The notes beneath the pieces are model-generated. The model did no database searches, had not been told where the DNA came from, and worked only from the letters and a program-made list of their open reading frames with translations. Source: Clostridium sp. (GTDB taxonomy: Bacteria; Bacillota; Clostridia; Clostridiales; Clostridiaceae). From it: a DNA stretch of 5,475 bases. The position numbers and the translations under genes were made by a program. The stretch lies in contig JAAZGI010000206.1 in NCBI GenBank assembly GCA_012511315.1, forward strand, positions 1 through 5,475, given 5' to 3'. This document shows, one piece after another, positions 1 to 5,146 of this stretch. Each line of letters begins with the position of its first letter. The first letter of the stretch is position 1.

Positions 1-14
1 CGGTTCACTAAGGG

Positions 15-30
15 TTTGATTGTAATCAAA
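15..30. promoter_or_regulatory. Perfect dyad matching an FNR/CRP-family operator pattern
   Basis: The sequence TTTGATTGTAATCAAA is a perfect 7+7 inverted repeat around a 2-base centre. It contains TTGAT-N4-ATCAA, the known consensus of FNR-type regulators of the CRP/FNR family. Its centre (22.5) lies about 61.5 bases before a start point near base 84, which is where transcription would begin if TATAAA at 71-76 is the -10 box; that is a typical class I activator distance. The regulator, and whether the Dabb gene is the target, are inferences. The same bases could form a 6-bp RNA hairpin with a UGUA loop, but no T-run follows, so a terminator is unlikely. Confidence 0.4.
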
Positions 31-62
31 TGAAACCAGCGAATAAGTAAAAAGATGTTTCG

Positions 63-95
63 AAAATAGATATAAAATAGATATAAAAACAGATA
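63..95 (+). repeat. Tandem 11-bp AT-rich repeat, 2 perfect copies plus a degenerate third
   Basis: AAAATAGATAT occurs at 63-73 and again directly at 74-84; 85-95 (AAAAACAGATA) looks like a decayed third copy. Each perfect junction creates a TATAAA, at 71-76 and 82-87, so the repeat supplies two possible -10 boxes 11 bases apart for the downstream Dabb gene. No good -35 box is visible at the right distance (48-53 reads TAAAAA), which fits a promoter that depends on an activator. Promoter function is inferred. Confidence 0.45.
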
Positions 96-119
96 ATAAG
101 AAAATAAAAAGGAGTCTCC

Positions 120-404
120 ATGTTTACTCATGTTGTTTTAATGAAAGTAAAAGATATAAATGATGTAGCTACAGTGGCGGAAATTTTACGTTCCATGGAG
201 GGTGAAATTCCGGAACTAAAAGAGCTTGAAGTTGGTATTAATGAGATTGAGTCCGACCGTAATTTCGACATCGTTCTAATTACTCGTTTCGACTCCAAGG
301 AAGATATGGACATCTATCAATATTCAGATTATCATCAGCATCAAGTCCTTGATCGAATTCGTCCATTGTTGGAGAAAACAGTTGCTGGAGATTACTCAGC
401 CTAG
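120..404 (+). CDS. Dabb-family (stress-responsive alpha/beta barrel) protein
   Basis: This is a complete 94-residue cytoplasmic protein with the layout of the Dabb (dimeric A/B barrel, 'stress responsive') family. It begins with a first beta strand MFTHVVLMKVKD, in which the H4-V-V pattern is typical. A helix follows (about residues 13-28), then strands around ELEVGINE and DIVLITRF (residues 34-58), a helix containing the characteristic Y-x-x-x-x-x-H-Q segment (DYHQHQVLDRIRPLL, 69-83), and a last strand TVAGDYSA resembling the usual V-x-DY ending. Length is normal for single-domain members (about 95-100). Such proteins form dimeric ferredoxin-like barrels; most have no known substrate, so no reaction is assigned. 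The start is supported by AAGGAGT at 109-115, 5 bases from the ATG. It stands alone: the next gene is 570 bases away and no canonical terminator follows immediately. The FNR-like dyad upstream hints at redox or oxygen control, which is inference. Confidence 0.85.
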   Translation: MFTHVVLMKVKDINDVATVAEILRSMEGEIPELKELEVGINEIESDRNFDIVLITRFDSKEDMDIYQYSDYHQHQVLDRIRPLLEKTVAGDYSA

Positions 405-870
405 AGCTACTTCAATCTTTGGTAGCTAGCCTATAGGTTTTAGTAAATCGCTTCATAGTATTCTTATTCATGAGTTGATTTACCAGTTCGATTTTTGCAG
501 ATTGGTAACAAGAAAACAATCTAATAGGCAGCTCCCATGGTTTGACGATAGGTCAAGCTGCGGGGGCTGTCTTAAGCTTTAAAATCTTACCTATGTTTAT
601 CTAGACTAGTAACATCCACGGTGGGACAGGCAGGCAAACTTAAAATAACTCTTCGATACTGACACTTTAACGGGAGTGGACTCAATGATTGAGTTTACCT
701 TGTAGATTATGACAGGTGCTAGAAAGTTTTGATTAAAGTGGGTAGCTTGCAGCTTAAAGTAATAGGTTTTATTTCAAGATGTTATAGCTAATCGGTTAGA
801 ATGGGGTGGCAGGACTAGAAAATGGAAGAAGAAGCGAAAAATAAGCTGAAGAGGATAGCTAAAGAGGGCT
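405..870 (+). ncRNA. Candidate structured RNA or structured leader region (unclassified)
   Basis: This stretch has stops in all frames and no recognisable protein remnant, but it is rich in local complementarity. Helices seen by eye are: 405-410/422-427; 443-449/477-483 competing with 480-488/500-508; the 526-572 hairpin; 606-608+610-616 with 778-787; 640-648/769-777; 657-660+663-670 with 733-744; and 676-685/689-698. The last four are nested without conflict and would make a rod-like domain of about 180 bases. I could not match it to tmRNA, RNase P RNA, SRP RNA, 6S RNA or a riboswitch class. No convincing promoter of its own was found, so it might instead be a trailer of the Dabb mRNA. Confidence is low because such helices can arise by chance in AT-rich DNA. 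Confidence 0.22.
526..572 (+). other. Long imperfect RNA hairpin of unknown function
   Basis: Bases 526-536 pair with 562-572 (11 pairs) and 538-546 pair with 552-560 (9 pairs), separated only by an A537-C561 mismatch and capped by a 5-base loop, GATAG (547-551). Five of the 20 pairs are G-U (528-570, 533-565, 538-560, 539-559, 541-557). These would be A-C mismatches on the other strand, so the fold favours a + strand transcript. It is too long and too weakly followed by T (CTTAAGCTTT) to be a clean intrinsic terminator, although a weak terminator for the Dabb gene is possible. It could also be part of a larger structured RNA running to about 787. Confidence 0.5.
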
Positions 871-885
871 GAGTTTAAGAAAAAT

Positions 886-914
886 TTCACCTAATCATGG
901 TAAAATGTTATGAT
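886..914 (+). promoter_or_regulatory. Probable dnaE promoter
   Basis: TTCACC (886-891, 4 of 6 to TTGACA) and TATGAT (909-914, 5 of 6 to TATAAT) are separated by 17 bases, the ideal spacing for the housekeeping sigma factor. Transcription would start near 921, giving a leader of about 54 bases to the dnaE ATG at 975. An overlapping alternative is an extended -10, TGG-TAAAAT at 898-906, which lacks a -35 box. The two would start transcripts about 8 bases apart. Confidence 0.45.
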
Positions 915-974
915 AGATCCCTGTTATTTGTCCTTAAAAACATACACTACTTTGACCTAAGAGAGGTTCGATAG

Positions 975-3900
975 ATGACACAAATTAATCATGCGGATGG
1001 ACCGCAAATTGGAAATAAAAATAATAATGCAAAGAAACCCTTTGTCCATCTCCATGCTCATACTGAGTATTCTTTGTTGGACGGGTCAGGAAAAATAAAT
1101 GAAATGGTAGCGCGGGCAAAAGAATTAGGCATGTCGGCCTATGCTATCACCGACCATGGGACCATGTATGGCTGCGTCGATTTTTACAAGGCCTGCCAGC
1201 GAGAGGGGATTAAGCCCATTATTGGCTCGGAAATATATGTTTGTTCCGGTAATATGGATGATCGCACCTTAACGAATAATGCCATTCACCATTTAGTTCT
1301 CCTGGTTAAAAATGAGCAGGGCTATCAAAACCTAATTAAAATTGTTAGTGAAGCCTCGATTCGTGGTTTCTATTACAAACCTAGAGTGGACCATGCCTTT
1401 TTAGAAAAGCATAGCGAGGGACTGATTGCCTTATCCGCCTGTTTGGGAGGAGAGGTTCAAGAAAACTTAAACCATGGCTTTCCCGAGCAAGCTCGTGAAG
1501 CGGCTGTTTTTTATCGGGATACCTTTAAAGATGGCTTTTACTTAGAGCTACAAGACCACGGTTTAGCAGAGCAGAAAAAAGTCAATGCTTTGAATATTGA
1601 GATGGCTAGAGAATTAGGCATTCCTTTGGTAGCGACTAATGATGTCCACTATCGGAATCAAGATGACAATAAGAGCCATGATGTGTTGCTGTGTATTCAA
1701 ACAGCTGCTGCTGTGGATGAATCCGATCGGATGAAGTATCCCGCTCCGGAGTTTTATTTAAAAAGCCCGGAGCAAATGTGGGAATTATTTGGTCATGTTC
1801 CAGAAGCTCTGGAAAACACAGTTAAGATTGCTGAAGCCTGTAACTTTGATTACGAATTTCATGTCAGTAAACTTCCGGCCTTTGATTTGCCGGAGGGGAC
1901 CAACCACGCTCATTATCTGCGAACCCTATGTTATGAAGGTTTGGTTAAAAAGTACCAGGTATTCTCTGACTTTGCCGGTGAAATCATGACCGATCTAGTC
2001 ATGGCACAGATGGATCAGTTGGATGAAGGAAATTCCAAAGAATTAATTGAACGTCTTGATTATGAACTGGGTATTTTAGAGCGAATGGACTATGTGGATT
2101 ATTTCCTAATTGTTTGGGACTTTATTCGCTTTGCCAATGAAACGGGAATTGCCACAGGGGCTGGTCGTGGTTCAGCGGCGGCTTCCATCATTGCTTACAC
2201 ACTAAACATTACAAAAATAGACCCCATTAAATATAAGTTGATTTTTGAACGCTTTTTAAATCCCGAGCGGATCTCCATGCCAGATATTGATTCTGACTTT
2301 TGCTATGAACGTCGTCAAGAAGTAATTGATTACGTGGTGGATAAGTATGGAAAAAATAACGTGGCTCAGATTATCACTTTTGGTACCATGGCTGCCAGAG
2401 CCTGTATCCGAGACGTTGGTCGGGCCATGCAATATCCCTATGGCGAGGTGGATCAGATTGCTAAGATGATCCCTAGTGTCCTTGGCATCACCATTGATAA
2501 AGCCTTAGAGATGAACCCAGAGTTAAAAAACGCCTATGACTCGGATCCGCGGGTGAAAGAACTCATTGATATTGCCCTGCGACTAGAAGGCTTACCTCGT
2601 CACTCCTCCACCCATGCCGCTGGTGTTGTAATTTCCGGTCAACCGTTAGTGGAGTATGTTCCCCTGCAACGGAATGATGAATCCATTGTCACCCAATTCC
2701 CCATGAACACCCTAGAGGAATTAGGTCTGTTAAAGATGGACTTTTTAGGGTTGCGAACTCTTACCGTAATGCAGGATGCCGTAACCATGATCAAGGAAAA
2801 CCAGGGCGTGGATATTTCCGTGGATGACTTGGAGTTTAATGACCCCAAGGTGTTTGAAATGATTGGCGAGGGCCGCACGGTGGGTGTCTTTCAACTCGAG
2901 TCGGCGGGGATGACTTCTTTTATGAAGGAGCTCAAACCGGAGAGTTTGGAAGATGTTATTGCCGGGATCTCCCTGTATCGTCCAGGCCCCATGTCGGAGA
3001 TTCCGCGCTATATTGAAAATAAAAAGAATCCAGATCAAGTAACCTACGTGACCCCTGAATTGGAACACATATTGGATGTCACCTATGGCGTTATGGTCTA
3101 CCAAGAGCAGGTTATGCAGATTGTTCAAGATTTGGCGGGTTACTCTTTGGGACGTGCTGATTTAGTTCGCCGCGCCATGAGTAAGAAAAAGCACGAAGAA
3201 ATGGAACGGGAGCGAGTTAACTTTATTGAAGGCATTGTTGAGGACGGGCAAGTGATTGTGCCGGGAACTAGGCGTAATGGTATTAGTGATGTGGCCGCCC
3301 ACCAGATTTTTGACCAAATGTCCTACTTTGCCTCCTATGCTTTTAATAAAGCTCACGCAGCAGCTTATGCCGTGATCGGTTATCAAACGGGCTATCTGAT
3401 GCGCTATTATCCAGTCGAATTTGTCGCTGCCATGCTCAACTCCTTTATAGGTTCAGCCGACAAGGCCAGGTTCTATATTCGATATGCTAAGTCCATTGGT
3501 GTGGAGTTATTACCTCCAGACATTAATGAATCAAGAGCTCGTTTCACCGTGAGTGGCAATAAGATTCGCTTTGGCTTGGCCGGGATTAAAAACCTTGGCT
3601 TCCATGTGATTGATGCCATTGTTGAAGCCCGAGAAAAGAAGGGTAAGTTTACCTCCTTCCATGATTTTATCAGTAAGTTAGATGATGCTGGACTCAATAA
3701 ACGAGCCTGTGAGTGCATGATTAAAGCGGGAGCCTTCGACTCCATGGGAGTAGAACGGTCTCGTTTGTTGGCAGTCTATGAGCGCATGATGGATAGTTTT
3801 TCCAGTGAACGCAAGCGATTGATCAAAGGTCAAATGTCCTTTTTTGGCTCAGAACTGGGAGAGGGTATGGAAGAAGTGGATGGGTTTACCATCAAGTTGC

Positions 3901-4751
3901 CTGAAATTGAAGAGTTTCCAGTCAAGGATCGTCTGTTTATGGAAAAAGAGATGACAGGTCTATACCTAACAGGACATCCCTTGGAAGAATTTACAGAGGA
4001 ATTGGAAGCCATCAGCACCATTCAAGTTCAAGATATTATCGCTGATGATCTACTGGATGATGTTCGTGATGAAGCGACGCTACTGGTTGAAAATCAAATG
4101 AAATCTCCTGATGCCTTGCGTGATGGACAGCATGTAACTATGGGAGGGATTCTCACCACGGTTACCAGAAAAATCACCAGAAATAACGCCATGATGGCAT
4201 TTGTCACCATGGAGGACCCCACGGGAGATGTGGAACTCATCGTCTTTCCAAAAACCTTTGATTTGGTGAAAGCCTTCTTAAAAGAAGATTTAGTGGTAGC
4301 GGTTTCTGGGCGATTGCAAATCCGCGAAGATGAAGAAACCAAAGTGATTGTAGAGGAAATGCAGCTAATTGAGAAAGGTAAATTACCCCAATTTAGAATG
4401 GGCAATCGAACCAGTCGCTTTCATAATGTGTCAAAGCCTCATCCAAACTTATCGCCTCAAGCTACCGAGTCGCCCAAACAAAAGGTTAGAGTGCCTCAAT
4501 CGAATGATAAGTTGTATCTCCGCTTTAACCACCTCCAAGAAGCCAAGGCTATTTTAAAAGCTTTAGGACCATTATTAAAGGCTCATGAAGGCTGCACCCC
4601 AGTGGTGATTTATGCCAAAGAAGAAAATCAAAGCTTCCAGCTATCTGAACGGCAGTGGGTGGATAGTCAATCTAAAATCGTGGAACTACTCCAAGCCAAG
4701 CTAGGAGCAGGCAATGTGGTTCTTAAAACCCCTACCGCGGTCAAGAAATAA
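975..4751 (+). CDS. dnaE: DNA polymerase III alpha subunit DnaE
   Basis: This replicative (C-family) DNA polymerase extends primers at the fork in the cytoplasm; the gene is complete at 1258 residues, somewhat longer than E. coli DnaE (1160). Domains in order: a PHP domain (about 23-290) with LHAHT (H27, H29), ITDH (D60, H61), E86 and TNDVH (D223, H225); a palm with GAGRGSAAAS (395-404) and MPDIDSDF (435-442) giving catalytic D439 and D441, plus KMDFLGLRTL with the third aspartate, D589; fingers with PRHSSTHAAG (541-550), YRPGPMSEIP (668-677) and FNKAHAAAYAV (790-800); a helix-hairpin-helix region (about 863-925); a beta-clamp binding motif QMSFF (953-957); an OB fold (about 1051-1130); a basic, proline-rich linker (about 1138-1179); and a C-terminal domain (1180-1250). 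The start is fixed: TAG lies directly upstream in frame, GAGGT at 963-967 is 7 bases away, and no other start codon occurs before the PHP domain. Clostridia usually also carry PolC; if so, this DnaE would be the primer-extending partner (inference). Confidence 0.98.
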   Translation: MTQINHADGPQIGNKNNNAKKPFVHLHAHTEYSLLDGSGKINEMVARAKELGMSAYAITDHGTMYGCVDFYKACQREGIKPIIGSEIYVCSGNMDDRTLTNNAIHHLVLLVKNEQGYQNLIKIVSEASIRGFYYKPRVDHAFLEKHSEGLIALSACLGGEVQENLNHGFPEQAREAAVFYRDTFKDGFYLELQDHGLAEQKKVNALNIEMARELGIPLVATNDVHYRNQDDNKSHDVLLCIQTAAAVDESDRMKYPAPEFYLKSPEQMWELFGHVPEALENTVKIAEACNFDYEFHVSKLPAFDLPEGTNHAHYLRTLCYEGLVKKYQVFSDFAGEIMTDLVMAQMDQLDEGNSKELIERLDYELGILERMDYVDYFLIVWDFIRFANETGIATGAGRGSAAASIIAYTLNITKIDPIKYKLIFERFLNPERISMPDIDSDFCYERRQEVIDYVVDKYGKNNVAQIITFGTMAARACIRDVGRAMQYPYGEVDQIAKMIPSVLGITIDKALEMNPELKNAYDSDPRVKELIDIALRLEGLPRHSSTHAAGVVISGQPLVEYVPLQRNDESIVTQFPMNTLEELGLLKMDFLGLRTLTVMQDAVTMIKENQGVDISVDDLEFNDPKVFEMIGEGRTVGVFQLESAGMTSFMKELKPESLEDVIAGISLYRPGPMSEIPRYIENKKNPDQVTYVTPELEHILDVTYGVMVYQEQVMQIVQDLAGYSLGRADLVRRAMSKKKHEEMERERVNFIEGIVEDGQVIVPGTRRNGISDVAAHQIFDQMSYFASYAFNKAHAAAYAVIGYQTGYLMRYYPVEFVAAMLNSFIGSADKARFYIRYAKSIGVELLPPDINESRARFTVSGNKIRFGLAGIKNLGFHVIDAIVEAREKKGKFTSFHDFISKLDDAGLNKRACECMIKAGAFDSMGVERSRLLAVYERMMDSFSSERKRLIKGQMSFFGSELGEGMEEVDGFTIKLPEIEEFPVKDRLFMEKEMTGLYLTGHPLEEFTEELEAISTIQVQDIIADDLLDDVRDEATLLVENQMKSPDALRDGQHVTMGGILTTVTRKITRNNAMMAFVTMEDPTGDVELIVFPKTFDLVKAFLKEDLVVAVSGRLQIREDEETKVIVEEMQLIEKGKLPQFRMGNRTSRFHNVSKPHPNLSPQATESPKQKVRVPQSNDKLYLRFNHLQEAKAILKALGPLLKAHEGCTPVVIYAKEENQSFQLSERQWVDSQSKIVELLQAKLGAGNVVLKTPTAVKK

Positions 4752-4768
4752 AGTTGTTGAAGAGATAA

Positions 4769-4891
4769 ATGTTGGGAAGAAATAATGGTTTTGAATTGAA
4801 AAGGGTGCCAAGCAAAAAAAGCTTGATGGATGAAGTGCTTAAGGGATTAAAACATCTAAGGGATGAAAAGATTAAAGGAAATCAATCCTAA
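4769..4891 (+). CDS. Possible small protein of 40 residues, function unknown
   Basis: An ORF of 40 codons begins 17 bases after the dnaE stop and ends with TAA before the terminator. A TAA immediately upstream in frame fixes the ATG as its only start. The product (MLGRNNGFELKRV at its start, SLMDEVLKGLKHLRDEKIKG in its second half) is basic, has no hydrophobic segment, and its residues 18-36 could form an amphipathic helix. I do not recognise it. The ribosome site is weak: GAAGAG at 4759-4764 is only 4 bases from the ATG. It would share the dnaE transcript and terminator. A second short reading frame (ATG at 4863, 20 codons, MKRLKEINPNKIEKLSKFKA) overlaps its end in another frame, so this may also be a decayed remnant or chance ORF. 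Confidence 0.28.
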   Translation: MLGRNNGFELKRVPSKKSLMDEVLKGLKHLRDEKIKGNQS

Positions 4892-4988
4892 TAAAATTGA
4901 AAAGCTCTCGAAGTTTAAAGCTTAGGCTGATTACTAAGCGATCCCCAAAAAGGAGTTTCGTTTTGAGCTGATATAAAGAGAAGGGTAT

Positions 4989-5033
4989 AAAAAAGACACC
5001 AAAATCTGTTTATCTGATTTTGGTGTCTTTTTT
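4989..5033 (+). terminator. Strong Rho-independent terminator of the dnaE unit, symmetrical
   Basis: GACACCAAAATC (4995-5006) pairs perfectly with GATTTTGGTGTC (5016-5027) across a 9-base loop (5007-5015), with TTTTTT at 5028-5033 and a matching AAAAAA at 4989-4994 that lengthens the stem to 18 bp. It lies 237 bases after the dnaE stop and before the next promoter. Because the A-run precedes the stem, it could also stop transcription coming from the opposite strand. Confidence 0.93.
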
Positions 5034-5107
5034 ATTTGAAAATTATGCAGATGAAAATTTATTAAAGGATAATCCGTAGTGGTTTCATATTATTATATTT
5101 TCTGAAA

Positions 5108-5116
5108 TGGTATAAT
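5108..5116 (+). promoter_or_regulatory. Extended -10 promoter of the DUF4234 gene
   Basis: TGG directly followed by a perfect TATAAT (5111-5116) makes a TGn-extended -10 element. The bases 17 before it (TATTAT, 5088-5093) are a poor -35, which an extended -10 can tolerate. Transcription would begin near 5123, about 24 bases before the ATG at 5147. Confidence 0.6.
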
Positions 5117-5146
5117 CATCTTATTACAGCTGTTGAGGGAGAAAAA

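Noticed and set aside
405..427. AGCTAC/GTAGCT hairpin right after the Dabb stop as its terminator
   Set aside because: Only 6 pairs with an 11-base loop and no T-run downstream, too weak to call.
621..680. GGCAAAC ... GGGAG pattern recalling the c-di-GMP-I riboswitch
   Set aside because: The conserved GGGACGCAAAGCC segment and the GAAA tetraloop receptor layout are missing.
801..815. GGGGTGGCAGGAC resembling the T-box motif GGTGGNACC
   Set aside because: The conserved ACC after GGTGGN is not present, no specifier stem or terminator was seen, and dnaE is not a T-box target.
964..972. GGTTCGATA resembling a tRNA T-arm
   Set aside because: There is no acceptor stem, anticodon arm or D-arm around it, and it sits at the dnaE ribosome site.
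405..974. Decayed protein gene in the long spacer
   Set aside because: Reading all frames by eye gives frequent stops and no recognisable domain, though a very old remnant cannot be excluded.
2639..3128. Antisense and alternate-frame ORFs inside dnaE (for example 2745-3128 and 4094-4405 on the minus strand, 1789-1989 on the plus strand)
   Set aside because: They overlap a clear polymerase gene, their products look like low-information translations with no domain, and no ribosome site or promoter supports them.
4950..4970. AAAAAGGAG as a ribosome site for a gene before the terminator
   Set aside because: The nearby TTG at 4963 is followed within two codons by TGA, so nothing can be translated from it.
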